NCBI RefSeq assembly: GCF_003863335.1
Contig: NZ_RRAZ01000024.1
Span: forward strand, 1-56,637
Source of the DNA: Falsigemmobacter faecalis
GTDB taxonomy: Bacteria; Pseudomonadota; Alphaproteobacteria; Rhodobacterales; Rhodobacteraceae
Length of the DNA stretch: 56,637 nucleotides
Direction: 5' to 3'
Made by a program: the position numbers and the translations under genes. Shown in pieces: positions 42,460 to 52,145 of this stretch (the stretch's first letter is position 1; every line of letters begins with the position of its first letter). The notes under the pieces were generated by a model. The model made no database searches. It was given only the letters and a program-made list of their open reading frames with translations, and was not told the DNA's origin.

Positions 42460-43763
42460 GCGGCGTTGAGCTGGGACTGGCCGTCATTGGCCTGCTGCTG
42501 GTGCTGATCGCACTCAGAATGCCGATCGGCTTTGCGCTGACCGGGGCCTCTTTTATCGGGCTCTGGGTGATGATGGGCTGGCGGGTGGCCTGGGGCTCGC
42601 TGGGGGTGATCCCCTATCAGTTTGCGGCCAATTGGGTGCTGAGTTCAGTGCCGATGTTTCTGCTTCTGGGCTTTATCTGCTATCATACAAAGCTGACCCA
42701 GGGGCTGTTTAACGCGGCGCGTCTGTGGCTTTCGGCCCTGCCGGGGGGGCTGGCGATTGCGTCTATTTTCGGGGCCTCGGGCTTTGCCGCGGTCTCGGGC
42801 TCCTCGGTGGCCTGTTCGGCCACTATGGGGCGGATCGCGATCCCCGAGATGCTGAAAGCGCGCTATCATCCGGAGCTTGCCACCGGCACCCTGGCGGCGG
42901 CGGGCACGATTGGTGCGCTGATCCCGCCTTCCATCATCCTGATCCTTTACGGCATCATCGCCCAGATCCCGGTGACCGGGCTCTTTCTGGGCGGTCTGGT
43001 GGCGGGGATCCTGACGGCAATCGGCTATATCATCGTCATCCTGGTGCGGGTCAAACTCGACCCCTCGCTGGCGCCATCCACCAGCGAGCGCGCGCCGATG
43101 TCCGAAAAAATGGCGGCGCTGAAGGAGACCTGGCCGGTTATTCTGCTGATCATCGCCATCTTCGGCGGACTTTTCAGCGGCGTCTTCACCCCGACCGAGG
43201 CCGGGGCCACCGGGGCTTTCACCGCCCTGCTGATCGCGGGCCTGAAGCGCACGCTGACGGTAAAGGCTTTCATCGATTCGATCCTTGAGACGGTGACCAC
43301 CACCAGCTCGCTGATCATCATCGGGATCGGTGCCAGCCTTCTGACCCGGTTTCTGGCGCTGTCGGGCACCGGCGACTTCCTGAGTGCCGCCGTGCTCAGC
43401 CTTGGGGCGGATCCGATGGTCATCATCATCGGGATCGTGGTGCTTTACCTGATCCTGGGGATGTTCCTTGAGCCGATCGGCGCCATGCTGCTGACCCTGC
43501 CGATCGTGCTGCCCATCGTCAGCGAAAGCGGCTTTTCGCTGCTGTGGTTCGGGATTTTGCTCTGCAAACTGCTGGAGATCGGCATGATTACCCCGCCGGT
43601 GGGCATGAATGTCTTTGTGATCAAAAGCGTAACGGGCAATCTGATTTCCACCACGGCGATCTTCCGGGGGGTGCTGTGGTTTCTGGTCATGGATCTTCTG
43701 ATGGTCGCCCTTTATATCCTGTGGCCTGATCTGATCCTGGCGCTTCCCGCAGCCTTTGGCTGA
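42456..43763 (+). CDS. TRAP transporter large permease (DctM family)
   Basis: This 435-residue protein has around a dozen membrane segments. Family signatures are IALRMPIGFALTGASFIGLW near the start and FGASGFAAVSGSSVACSATMG near residue 105. GTLAAAGTIGALIPPSIILILYG and VFTPTEAGATGAFTALL follow. GMFLEPIGAMLLTLPIVLPI and TPPVGMNVFVIKSV lie near the C-terminus. It forms the ion-coupled translocation path for the solute bound by the DctP-like protein. It is the third TRAP gene, followed after 36 bases by a TetR regulator. Confidence 0.95.
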   Translation: MSGVELGLAVIGLLLVLIALRMPIGFALTGASFIGLWVMMGWRVAWGSLGVIPYQFAANWVLSSVPMFLLLGFICYHTKLTQGLFNAARLWLSALPGGLAIASIFGASGFAAVSGSSVACSATMGRIAIPEMLKARYHPELATGTLAAAGTIGALIPPSIILILYGIIAQIPVTGLFLGGLVAGILTAIGYIIVILVRVKLDPSLAPSTSERAPMSEKMAALKETWPVILLIIAIFGGLFSGVFTPTEAGATGAFTALLIAGLKRTLTVKAFIDSILETVTTTSSLIIIGIGASLLTRFLALSGTGDFLSAAVLSLGADPMVIIIGIVVLYLILGMFLEPIGAMLLTLPIVLPIVSESGFSLLWFGILLCKLLEIGMITPPVGMNVFVIKSVTGNLISTTAIFRGVLWFLVMDLLMVALYILWPDLILALPAAFG

Positions 43764-43799
43764 TCCCCCGCAGTCCACCGACTTTCAGAAAGCCTGCCG

Positions 43800-44483
43800 A
43801 TGTCCCAAGCCGCCTTTCCTGTTCCCGATGCCGAGAGCCTCAGCGATCCGACGCCTGAAAAAATCAAAGCGGCGGCGCTGAAGCTGTTCTCGTCACGCGG
43901 GATCGACGGGGTCTCGGTGCGGGACATCGTGACAGAAGCCGGGCTGCGCAACGGCGCCTCGCTGCATTATTACTTCGGCTCGAAAGACGGGTTGTTGCGC
44001 GCGCTTGTCACCGACGGGGCGCGCCACTCCGACGGCGCCCGCGCCCGCGCGCTTGCGGCACTGGAGGCGGGCGGCGGGCCGAAACGCGTGCTCGATATCC
44101 TTCGGTTGCTGATTGATGTGGAGACCGGCCTTTACGGGGGCGGGACAGGGGCGGGTTTTGGTCATATGCGCTTTGTCGTGGCCATGCAGATCAACCACCG
44201 TCGCCTCTTCACCGAGGCTCTGCGGGAGGTGGAGAACCCGGCCTATCTGCGCTGTCTCTCGCACATTCGCCGGCTGCTGCCGGAGATCGCAGAGCCGGTG
44301 CTGAACCAGCGTCTCATTCTGATGTATATGATGCTCTGCACCGCACTCGGATCACGCGAGGCCGCCCTCTCAGAGCCCGAGCCCCGCAGGGGCCTTTGGG
44401 GGATGGAGGGCATTCTCGATAATCTGGCGCGTGGCATGACCGCCTTCCTCTCTGCCCCCTCTGAGGAGGAGACCGGGATCTGA
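43800..44483 (+). CDS. TetR/AcrR-family transcriptional regulator
   Basis: This 227-residue TetR-type repressor has its helix-turn-helix near residues 20-68: KIKAAALKLFSSRGIDGVSVRDIVTEAG, then GASLHYYFGSKDGLLRAL. A ligand-binding helical domain and a C-terminal TetR_C-like region follow. It is the last gene of the esterase-TRAP unit and likely controls that unit and the divergent BVMO operon, perhaps through the dyad at 39398-39422. Downstream is a 2.2-kb zone of IS remnants, so it marks the end of the second BVMO module. Confidence 0.9.
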   Translation: MSQAAFPVPDAESLSDPTPEKIKAAALKLFSSRGIDGVSVRDIVTEAGLRNGASLHYYFGSKDGLLRALVTDGARHSDGARARALAALEAGGGPKRVLDILRLLIDVETGLYGGGTGAGFGHMRFVVAMQINHRRLFTEALREVENPAYLRCLSHIRRLLPEIAEPVLNQRLILMYMMLCTALGSREAALSEPEPRRGLWGMEGILDNLARGMTAFLSAPSEEETGI

Positions 44484-44559
44484 GCCAACGGGAAACCGCA
44501 GGGCGTGTTTGCACAAATGCGGCGGCGGCAGGATGTGCTTCTCTCCCCTGGTCCGCCTC

Positions 44560-45490
44560 AGGAGCGCTGTTGCACACCCCGGCCTCTGAGCAGACTTCTC
44601 CTTAATCGCCCGTTGTTTATGGAACGCGGGCTGTCGTCGGCGTGCCGGGAGCCGCGAAGCGGTTGAGGAACGCCATCGGTCCGAGAGAGACTGCGAAGAG
44701 CACGGAGCTGCACTGCTGCAACCTGTCTGTCGAATGCCTTTGCGATGAGCCTTTGTCCGGGTAGTTTGATGCAATTCATTTTCGTCTCCCCCCAGCTGCG
44801 ACGATGAGACCCGCTCCATTTGCCCCAGAGGCGCCAGGACCTGTGCCGGTCATCATGGCACGCCCTGGCACCGTCGGTGGTGGGTGTCCATAAACAGGCA
44901 TTTTTTCGGGGCGGTATAATCGCTACCGCACCTCTGGCAGTGACAGCCGCCTGTGTCGTAAGCCCCGTCAGCGGTCACGCAGGCGATCTTCTCTTGCAGA
45001 GCGATCTGGCTGAGCAGATCCGGCAGGACCGGCGCATCACCGATAGCACCTGAGGTGACGTCAACAGCGCGGACCTCCGGTGTTTTCTCATCAACGGTGA
45101 CATGGACCTTACGCCCGTCGGGCCATGATTTCGCCATCGGTTCGAGAAACCATGACGAGGAACGCTTAGAACCGCCATGTTTGCGCCACTGCCGCTCACC
45201 TTCCCCCCCCTTCACCATTGGGCTCGGACCCATGATGCCTCAATGGCTCAGTGGCTATCAGAAGGTGCAGGCTCTCTTCGCGGCAATCGGGGATCACTAT
45301 GTTCAAGGTCTTCTGACGGCGGCTTAACCTGCTGAAGTCTGGGACGGACCACGGAAATCCTGAAAACTCCGGCAGGTTCTCCATGAACCCTGTGGCCTGC
45401 CCCAAAGGCAGACCTGAACGGCGTTCGTCGGGCAGACCAATCGCCGGGCATTTCATCCCCCGGATCAAATGCTTATCCTGCTCATACCCG
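44560..45490 (-). mobile_element. Decayed IS5-family element (ISL2/IS1031-like group)
   Basis: A broken minus-strand transposase is readable in several frames. From the 5' side it gives LPLGQATGFMENLPEFSG, then VPDFSRLSRRQKTLNIVIP and LHLLIATEPL (45196-45420). Next it gives RKHGGSKR, DEKTPEVRAVDVTSGAIGDAPVLPDLL and VTADGAYDT (44950-45180). It ends with MNCIKLPGQRLIAKAFDRQVAAVQ and, in another frame, AFLNRFAAPGTPTTARVP (44620-44780). Frameshifts and missing stretches make it inactive. A possible terminal repeat, GAGCGCTGTTGCACACC, lies near 44560. It appears to have inserted at or recombined with the IS481 remnant next to it. Confidence 0.8.
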
Positions 45491-45514
45491 AACTGTTTTC
45501 TGATCCTCCTCATA

Positions 45515-45977
45515 CCTCCGCCGTCTGCACCTCTGCTATATCGATGTGGAAGAAGCCGATCGGGTAGCGCTTGAACTTTTGCTTTTTGGGCTTGTCGCCG
45601 CTGACGTCCTCAAGCCGGGAAATACCGTGACGCTACAAACAGCGGTGAAGAGCAGACCGGCTGAGATGCGGGATGCTGGGCTGGAGGGCATAGAGACAGT
45701 CATCCAGGGGAAGCAGGGTGTGGCGCCGGAAGGCCACGACAATAGCCTCTTCTCCCTCGGTCAGAACGGTCGAACGGGGCTCTTTTGGCCCCGTCTTCCG
45801 GTCTTCAACCGAAGATCTCTTGCGCCACTTGGCGACCGTCATTGGGTTGATCCCGAGTTCCCGGCTCAGGTCCGAGAGCACTCAAGCCTGCCTTTGAACC
45901 AATGGCAGGCAAGCCCTCATTATTGCTGCTCTGACGGCGTGCGTAGTCGTGGCGCATCCATGACGAATTTGTCCCAT
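45515..45977 (-). pseudogene. IS481-family transposase, truncated with in-frame stop
   Basis: On the minus strand the frame begins MGQIRHGCATTTHAVRAAI at 45977, meets a stop after about 30 residues, and continues LSRELGINPMTVAKWRKRSSVEDRKTG. PLDDCLYALQPSIPHLSRSALHRCL follows. A frame change then leads into RHGISRLEDVSGDKP and FKRYPIGFFHIDIAEVQTAEV at 45530-45640. This is the N-terminal helix-turn-helix half and the first part of the catalytic core of an IS481 transposase. The rest has been lost where the IS5-type relic begins. Confidence 0.82.
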
Positions 45978-46059
45978 AGGGCATCCTTCCATCCCCTTGA
46001 AAGGATCACACCATCAAACCGTAGGATCAAACAGCTATGCCGCGATCGGGGGGCTGATC

Positions 46060-46560
46060 ATACGTCCTCTTCCCCGCCCCGGATCGGTGTTGGCTTTTCC
46101 AGGTGCCCCGCTGACGCAGCGGTTTCGGCCAGAGCCGCTCTTTACGGGCAGGCTCCCGTTCCAGCACCCGGATCCGCTTGCGCTCCTCCGGTGAGATTAG
46201 CGCTGTTGCCGCACTGGGTCTGATGAATGTGACGGCTTTCGCGCAGGACAGTGAGAGGCCTTTGCATGGCGGACCCGGTCATTCGCAGCCTCGCAGGCCT
46301 GCCGCCAGGCTTTGATCTGCTCGGCGTAAAATCCGCGCTCACGGCACCAGGCGGCTCAATCAGCCTTCGGCACAGCTGCGAATGTGTCACGCGAGCTCCG
46401 GCATCCGGCCAAAGCTGGTCTCGCCCCCGCGCGGCGCCGGTTCTGCAGCACCGCTTCAGAGATCCCCTCCTCCAGCGACAACTGTCGAAGGGAGGTTATG
46501 GTCGGCGAAAGCCTCCGCTTTAAAACTGCCGTTTTATGATCTGGTGAACAGCCCGCGTCA
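46060..46560 (-). pseudogene. IS3-type OrfA-like transposase remnant
   Basis: The minus strand gives LKRRLSPTITSLRQLSLEEGISEAVLQNRRR, then DTFAAVPKAD, CRERGFYAEQIKAWRQACEAAND and, further on, a degraded ERKRIRVLE-like and LRKKA-like tail. The pieces lie in different frames with stops between them. This matches the helix-turn-helix OrfA-type protein found in IS3-like elements whose C-terminus reads ALLVLRKKAQAIWG. It is inactive. The catalytic OrfB part is not next to it, but an OrfB remnant exists at 55270-55560. Confidence 0.65.
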
Positions 46561-46671
46561 TCTGCCTGCCCTGCCCCCTCAAATTCGAGAGACATTCAGG
46601 GATCGGGACAATTCCCCTGACACAGCGCCGCGTGAATGCGCGGGGACCCCCTGAGGGCCCCCGCGACCGCT

Positions 46672-48501
46672 TCAGAACCTCGTGCTCAGACCGACGAAGA
46701 TCTGGCGTCCGGGTTGACCGTAGTTGCGCACCGTCTGGTAGCGCTCATTGAACAGGTTTTCTGCCCGCAGCCAGACATCGGTGCGCTCCGTGACCTGGTA
46801 ACCGAGGCTCGCGTTGACCAGCGTATAATCCGGCATGCGGGAGGCAGGGGCCGGCCAGATTCCATTGTCGCTGAAATCTGCAACATGATGAACGCTTGCG
46901 CGGGCGGAAAGTTTGTCGCTGATCCGGCCCTCGACGCCAAGCGCCAGATCATGGCGCGGCACACGCACCGCCACCGTCCTGACGCCGTTGTTCAGCGTAT
47001 AGGCATCAGTATAGGTGTAGTTCCCAAAGACCTTCCAGCCCTCGGTAAAGGCGTAGTGACCGGTCACTTCAGCCCCGCGGGTCAGGGTCGTGCCAGGGGC
47101 CTGTTCATAGGTGCTGCGACCAAAGCTGATCCGGTTCTCGATCTCCGTATCAAAGAGGGTGACCTGCAGCGCAGCGCTTTCGCCCCACAGATATTCCGCC
47201 CCAAGCTCAAAGGTGCGGCTGGTCTCAGGTTTCAGATCACGGTTGCCGTAGTTACTGTAGAGTTCATAAAGCGAAGGCGCCCGAAATCCCGTCGAGGCGA
47301 CAGCCCGGATCACCCAGGCCTCTGAGGGCCGCCACGCAGCCGCCGCCCGCCCGCTTGTTTTGGTGCCAAAGGTCTGGTGATCATCGCGGCGCAGGGCCAG
47401 AGAGATATCCAGATCCTGCCGCGGGGTCAGAAGGACTTCGCCAAAGACTGCTCGGGTGATGACCGAGCCCTGATCGCTCCCGGCCGCGAAGGTTTCCTTC
47501 GTATAATCCGCGCCCCAGTTGAGGGAGAGCCGGTCAGAGGTGGTCCGGTTGCCTTTCCAGCTCAGCTGATCGCGGTCCCCTTCATATTTTTTGACGAAAC
47601 CCAGCGGGTACTCCCGCAGGGTCGAGACCCGCGACAAAGCCAGCTCATGCAGCGTCTCGCCATAGCGCGCCTCGGCAAAGACCCGGCCCCCGCGCAGCCG
47701 GCCCGTCTCAAACTCGCCGTTGTCTCCGGTCTGGCTGTCAAATTCTGCGTAGCTGTCACGCAGGAAGCCGTTCAGCCCGAGCCGCAGATCTTCGGTCAGA
47801 TCGTAAGCGCCGTAGAATGTCAGCATGCTCGCGCGGAAGGCATCCTTCTCCGTACCGGCGGCATAGGCGGAAATGCCGTCCGTCGAGGTGCGGCTGGCCG
47901 AGAAGGCGAATTCTCCGCGGGCGGTCTTTACGCCGACAGAGGCCGTCGCGCTTGCGGACCGCGCCGAACCGGCCTCAACGGTCACCTTCGCCTCAGTGCC
48001 CTCCGCTTCGGCCCGGAAGGTCGTGATATCAACCACCCCGCCGATGGCTTCAGAGCCGTAAAGGGCCGACTGTGAGCCGCGCAGAACCTCAATCCGGGAC
48101 AGGTTCCCGGAGGTGGTCGAGCCAAAATCATAGCTGCACTGCGTGCCCGAGGGATCTGCCACGTCAATGCCGTCGATCCGCACCCCGATGTAAGGCCCGG
48201 CCAGACCGCGGATCCGCAGAGCCGTCGAGGTGCCGATACCGCCGTTGCGGCTCATGGAGAGGCCGGGCAGCCGTGCGAGCTGCTCGGCGACTGCGGTATT
48301 CCCGGTGCTCTTCAGATCCCCCGCGGTCAGCACGGTGACGCTGGCACCTGTGCGGCTCAGCGCAACCGGGGCGCCTGAGGCGCTCAGGGTGATTTCTTCA
48401 AGGCGGACGGTCTCAGGCAGATCGGATGCTGCGGCTGCACTGATCTGCGCAAGTCCGATGACGGCGCATAAGGCAAGATAAGACACTGATGAGGATCGCA
48501 T
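46672..48501 (-). CDS. btuB: TonB-dependent outer-membrane receptor, vitamin B12 (BtuB-like)
   Basis: This 609-residue protein has a signal peptide (AVIGLAQISAAAAS, cleavage near residue 26). The plug domain reads GASVTVLTAGDLKSTGNTAVAEQLARLPGL, then IRGLAGPYIGVRIDGIDVADPSG, RIEVLRGSQSALYGSEAIGGVVDI. A beta-barrel ends in a terminal aromatic residue (FVGLSTRF), as needed for outer-membrane insertion. The length and plug sequence are typical of BtuB. The specificity call rests on the cobalamin riboswitch 140 bases upstream on the same strand. It would import cobalamin using TonB energy. That cofactor is needed by EutBC encoded 24 kb away. No BtuFCD inner-membrane importer lies next to it. Confidence 0.93.
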   Translation of the reverse strand: MRSSSVSYLALCAVIGLAQISAAAASDLPETVRLEEITLSASGAPVALSRTGASVTVLTAGDLKSTGNTAVAEQLARLPGLSMSRNGGIGTSTALRIRGLAGPYIGVRIDGIDVADPSGTQCSYDFGSTTSGNLSRIEVLRGSQSALYGSEAIGGVVDITTFRAEAEGTEAKVTVEAGSARSASATASVGVKTARGEFAFSASRTSTDGISAYAAGTEKDAFRASMLTFYGAYDLTEDLRLGLNGFLRDSYAEFDSQTGDNGEFETGRLRGGRVFAEARYGETLHELALSRVSTLREYPLGFVKKYEGDRDQLSWKGNRTTSDRLSLNWGADYTKETFAAGSDQGSVITRAVFGEVLLTPRQDLDISLALRRDDHQTFGTKTSGRAAAAWRPSEAWVIRAVASTGFRAPSLYELYSNYGNRDLKPETSRTFELGAEYLWGESAALQVTLFDTEIENRISFGRSTYEQAPGTTLTRGAEVTGHYAFTEGWKVFGNYTYTDAYTLNNGVRTVAVRVPRHDLALGVEGRISDKLSARASVHHVADFSDNGIWPAPASRMPDYTLVNASLGYQVTERTDVWLRAENLFNERYQTVRNYGQPGRQIFVGLSTRF

Positions 48502-48639
48502 GGATCTCTCCCCTTAAACCCGGCGACCCGGGCCATGACAATTTGAGCCGCAGGGCACTGAGCCTTCTGCGAGCGACGGATTGTCACCTCTGCGGGATTG
48601 CCGCTCCCCGGACGCGCCCCGCGCCCTGGATGGGTGATC

Positions 48640-48830
48640 GTCGGGACAGGTCTCCTGACTTGCGGGTCAGCGCGTGCGGCCCACCTTCCCATACCCGAGG
48701 GTACAGTGGTGTTCGGACCGTCGCTCGCCGCTTACAGTTGCGGGGGCAGTCGGGGATTTGCCGGTAATCCGGCGCACCCCGTTCCCTATTAAGCCGCTCT
48801 CACGGCATCTCGACCTGTCGGTTCTGCCTG
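48640..48830 (-). ncRNA. Cobalamin riboswitch
   Basis: The minus strand contains the conserved core in order: AATAGGGAAC near 48785, a GCCGG..CCGGC arm, then CTGCCCCCGCAACTGTAAGCGG. ACCACTG and CCTCGGGTATGGGAAGGTGG follow, and last CCGCAAGTCAGGAGACCTG near 48645-48665. This is the full adenosylcobalamin-type aptamer. It lies 140 bases upstream of the btuB ATG. Cobalamin binding would be expected to lower btuB expression. Confidence 0.95.
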
Positions 48831-48984
48831 CAGTGGGGAGGAACTGTCAAGCGGGCAACCACCGCGCCAGTCCGTGTTTAATGGCCGTCGAATAACGCGC
48901 AGATGCCGGTGCACGCTTCACTGGCCCTGAGCCTGCAATCCTGAGCCTGCGACAGGGAGAGAGCGCCTCCTCCGCGCGCGGCTT

Positions 48985-49767
48985 TCACTTGCCCGGCGTC
49001 GCCGCAGACCCGGCGAGAAGGCCTCCGTCGATTGTCAGCTCAGCGCCGGTCATATAGGCCGCGTCATCCGAGGCCAGAAGAACCGCCAAAGCCGCCACCT
49101 CCTCCGGCCTGCCAAACCGCCGCAGCGGCGTGTCGGCGACCATTGCCGCCTCCCGCGCCGCCCGATCCGGCCCGCTTCCCAGCATCGGCTCCCACATCGG
49201 GGTCATCACCGCAGCGGGATGGATGGAATTGCAGCGAATATTAAGCCCCTGACCCGCGCAATAAAGCGCCACGCTTTTGGTGTGATTGCGGATCGCCGCC
49301 TTTGACGACGCATAGGCCGCCGCCATCGGGATGCCGACCAGCCCTGAACGGGAGGAAATGTTGATGATGGAACCCGATTTTCTGGCGCGCATGGCCCGGA
49401 TGGCATAGCGACAGCCGAGAAAGGTGCCATCCAGATTAACGGCATGTACCGCCCGCCAGTCGGCAAGCCGCGTATTCTCCGGATCCTGCGCAGGTGCCGC
49501 GCCTTCGAGGCCGGTTATCCCGGCATTGTTCACCAGCACATCGAGCGCGGGGAACCGCTCCGCAATGGCGTCCCAATCGGCCTCCTGCGCCACGTCGAGG
49601 CGCACGAAGAGCCCGGCTGTTTCATCCGCTACGGCCCTGCCTCGCTCAACGTCGATGTCGGCGATGATCGTGAAAGCGCCTTCGCAGGCAAAGGCCCTGG
49701 CAATGGCCGCACCAATGCCGCTGGCCGCGCCGGTTATCAGTGCAGTTTTTCCCTGAAGTCTGGGCAT
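48985..49767 (-). CDS. SDR-family NAD-dependent oxidoreductase
   Basis: This 260-residue classical SDR has TGAASGIG at residues 12-19 and an acidic residue after beta strand 2 (ADIDVERG), which favours NAD. NNAGIT lies near residue 88. The catalytic serine is in ISSRSGLVG, Tyr and Lys are in YASSK near residue 155, and a C-terminal TIDGGLLAG follows. ATG 49767, with GAGG six bases upstream, is preferred over a TTG two codons earlier. It stands alone between the riboswitch-btuB unit and IS debris. A hydroxyacyl or alcohol oxidation step for the nearby acyl-CoA pathway is possible. Confidence 0.88.
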   Translation of the reverse strand: MPRLQGKTALITGAASGIGAAIARAFACEGAFTIIADIDVERGRAVADETAGLFVRLDVAQEADWDAIAERFPALDVLVNNAGITGLEGAAPAQDPENTRLADWRAVHAVNLDGTFLGCRYAIRAMRARKSGSIINISSRSGLVGIPMAAAYASSKAAIRNHTKSVALYCAGQGLNIRCNSIHPAAVMTPMWEPMLGSGPDRAAREAAMVADTPLRRFGRPEEVAALAVLLASDDAAYMTGAELTIDGGLLAGSAATPGK

Positions 49768-50370
49768 GAGCAACCTCGTGACACATGAGACGTAAATCCT
49801 GCCCTATCCGGCTGGTGTTGCAAACAGTCAGATAACCCTGCCCCCCCCTGGCGCCGGCCCATGCCATCCCTCCCATCCGGACGGATAGGCTGTGATTGAG
49901 CGGCCCGAGGTCAAAACGTCAGGGTTGAGCGAAGGCCATTGGCTGATGGCTGTATCGGCGGTGACGGGACTGACACGGCCTGCAACAGAGATCGCCAGCA
50001 GGGGGGTGCTTTTCGGTCCCGCACCGCGGACATCCACTGCCGGATCCCGATCCGCTCTACCCTCATTTTTCAGGTTGCAGGCGCGAAGGTTCAACCGGAT
50101 TTCCGCATCAGCGCTCTTCCGCCCTCTGGTCCGGAAACGGATCGCGCCCATCCCGGCCCTGATGCTGCCGAACCCATGCCCGCCCCCTCTGCGGCGGAAG
50201 GTTATGGATGCTGTCGATGCAGTCAGTCTGACCTCTGCGCCTCCCCCGGCATAGGCTCCTGCGTCCAATGCGTGATCGGCGCCCTTAGCCCGCCGTGCCG
50301 TGCATCTGCACCAAGCAGCCGCCACAATCGCGGGTCCGGTCGCATTGTAAGTCCCGCCCGCTTTCAACAG
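49768..50370. other. Gene-poor stretch beside the IS5 remnant
   Basis: These 600 bases hold open frames on the minus strand but no protein I recognise, and no ribosome-binding site stands in front of a convincing start. The sequence is GC-rich and lies directly behind the IS5 transposase relic. It may be remnant DNA from the host locus or from another decayed element. Confidence 0.4.
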
Positions 50371-51100
50371 ACGACACAGGTGCCTGGTTGGCCCGACATC
50401 CTCAGGCGCCAGCAGCTTCGGCAGTCGCGCGAGAGTGTCAGCCACCATCGTCAGAATGACGCGCGCCCGACCGGCTCGGCTCCGCGAAAGAGGGTCCGGG
50501 CCATGCCGCCGACGGTTTGGCCCGAGGCGAGCGTTTGCGGTGTCTGATCAAAAGGGCGGAGCCCTTGGGGCCTGTGGTGCAGCTGTCGATCACGTTCCGT
50601 GCACTGTGCAGAGTGACGCAGACCAGCGACAAAGGTGGCCGCGTCAAACCCCTTCTCCACGCTGGCGCGGCGAGCCGGGGCAACGAAGGTGGATCATGTC
50701 CTGTGCGGCGCGCTGTTCCGCGTGGCAGGCGGCCCGGGTGAGGTCGCTCCTTTTGCAGGATCAAACCGGATCGGTTCTCCTTCAGCGCATGGCCGGGAGA
50801 GCCCGGCATGGCCTTGGTGCCAGGCGATTTTTTGTAAGGTCGCGTGCCGGGATTCGCCGTTGAGGCAGGAGTGGTAGTGCAGCGGCTCTGACCCCGGAAA
50901 TTCACTGCTGCATTGCGGCTTTGGCAGTTCACCGGGGCGCTCTCAGAGGTGGTCGGGAGGGGGCGCACCCGGGCTCTCCGGCCCCTGCGGTCCATCGGAC
51001 TCGTCGTCCGGGGACCTGTCGCAGAGCTTCGGGATCCACAGAGCTGAACCGCACTTCGCTGAAGACAGGACGGCGAATTCAGATTGACGGAGCCGCATAT
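50370..51100 (-). pseudogene. IS5-family transposase relic, same type as the one at 1021-2135
   Basis: From the 5' side the minus strand gives SRNAAVNFRGQSRC, then TRPYKKSPGTKAMPGSPGHALKENRSGLILQKE (about 50750-50910). A degraded AIDGRTTRHKGYAVS-like block (VIDSCTTGPKGSALLIRHRKR) follows near 50540-50600. WPGPSFAEPSRSGARHSDDGG corresponds to the FGW..G.. region in shifted frame, and LARLPKLLAPEDV lies at 50390-50425. The order is complete but frameshifted, and the N-terminal third is missing. It is in direct orientation with the relic at the left end of the island. Confidence 0.75.
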
Positions 51101-51170
51101 CTCGGGCGGGATCTCCCTATGATCCCTGGGCCGCAGCCGGCCTGAGACAGGTGAAAGGGAAGACACCAGG

Positions 51171-52145
51171 ATGAGCACAGACCTGATCCGCGACAGCGCC
51201 GAACGGCTGTTCGGGCCCAAAGGCGGCAGCCGCGCGCCCGCCGCCCTCTGGCGCGAGACGGAAGCGGCAGGCTTTGGTCTCGCGCTTCTGAGCGAGGCGG
51301 AGGGTGGCTTTGGTCTGAGCACGCGGGATGCACTGGAGCCTTTAATCATCGCCGCCCGCTGCGCAGCACCGGTGCCGCTGGCCGAAACGATGCTGGCGAA
51401 CTGGCTGCTGGCGCGCAGCGGGCAGGGGCCGTCGGAGAATGCCTCGGTGGTGGTATCGGACCTTGCGCAGCCCGTCCTCTGGGGTCCGGCAGCCACTGAG
51501 GTGCTGTGGCTCGATCCTGAGGGTCATGTGACACGCCTGCCCGCCGGGGTCTGCACCTGGACGCCGTTGAGCTCCCTCTCGGGCGAGCCAATGGAGCGCC
51601 TTTTGCCCCCGCCACCGGGGGGCATCCGGTTTGATCCCGGCGTCAGCGCGATGCATCTGCGCGCCATGGCAGCCCTGCTCAGGGCGGCGCAGATCTCCGG
51701 CGCACTGGAGGGGGTGGTGCAGTTGAGTGTGAGCTATGCGGCCGGGAGGGTGCAGTTCGGACGCGCCCTCGCGGGGTTTCAGACGATCCGGCATTATCTG
51801 GCACAGATGGCCAATCAGGCCGCCGCCGCCCGGGCAGGCATTGCCATGGCGGCCGCCGCCGCAGATCAGGGCGATGTCGGGAGCTTCATTGCCCTCGTCG
51901 CAGCCGCCAGGATCCGCGCGGGTGAGGCGGTGGGCCCGGTCACCGACCTCGCCCATCAGATCCATGGCGCGATCGGCTTCAGCGAAGACTATCCGCTTCA
52001 TCAACTGACCCGCAGGCTCTGGCTCTGGCGGGACCTCGACGGCGATGAAGCTTACTGGTCCGCCCATCTTGGCGCCAGGCTGATGGCGGGCAAAGAGCGG
52101 GGCCTATGGGCGCAGATCACCGAACTGCAGGGAGGAAGCCTCTGA
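51171..52145 (+). CDS. Acyl-CoA dehydrogenase family protein (short, probable subunit)
   Basis: The 324-residue protein aligns with acyl-CoA dehydrogenases but is shorter than the usual ~380. The N-terminal helical domain is recognisable (WRETEAAGFGLALLSEAEGGFG). The middle beta domain is reduced and lacks the usual FAD-contacting SEP/TEP-type motif. The C-terminal helical domain is kept (LSVSYAAGRVQFGRALAGFQTIRHYLAQMA, then HQIHGAIGFSEDYPLHQLTRRLW). Its stop overlaps the next acyl-CoA dehydrogenase start as TGATG. The pattern of a degenerate plus a fuller subunit, side by side, matches heteromeric enzymes known from steroid side-chain degradation. The start is ATG at 51171 with AGGTGAAAGGGAAG upstream. 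Confidence 0.87.
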   Translation: MSTDLIRDSAERLFGPKGGSRAPAALWRETEAAGFGLALLSEAEGGFGLSTRDALEPLIIAARCAAPVPLAETMLANWLLARSGQGPSENASVVVSDLAQPVLWGPAATEVLWLDPEGHVTRLPAGVCTWTPLSSLSGEPMERLLPPPPGGIRFDPGVSAMHLRAMAALLRAAQISGALEGVVQLSVSYAAGRVQFGRALAGFQTIRHYLAQMANQAAAARAGIAMAAAAADQGDVGSFIALVAAARIRAGEAVGPVTDLAHQIHGAIGFSEDYPLHQLTRRLWLWRDLDGDEAYWSAHLGARLMAGKERGLWAQITELQGGSL

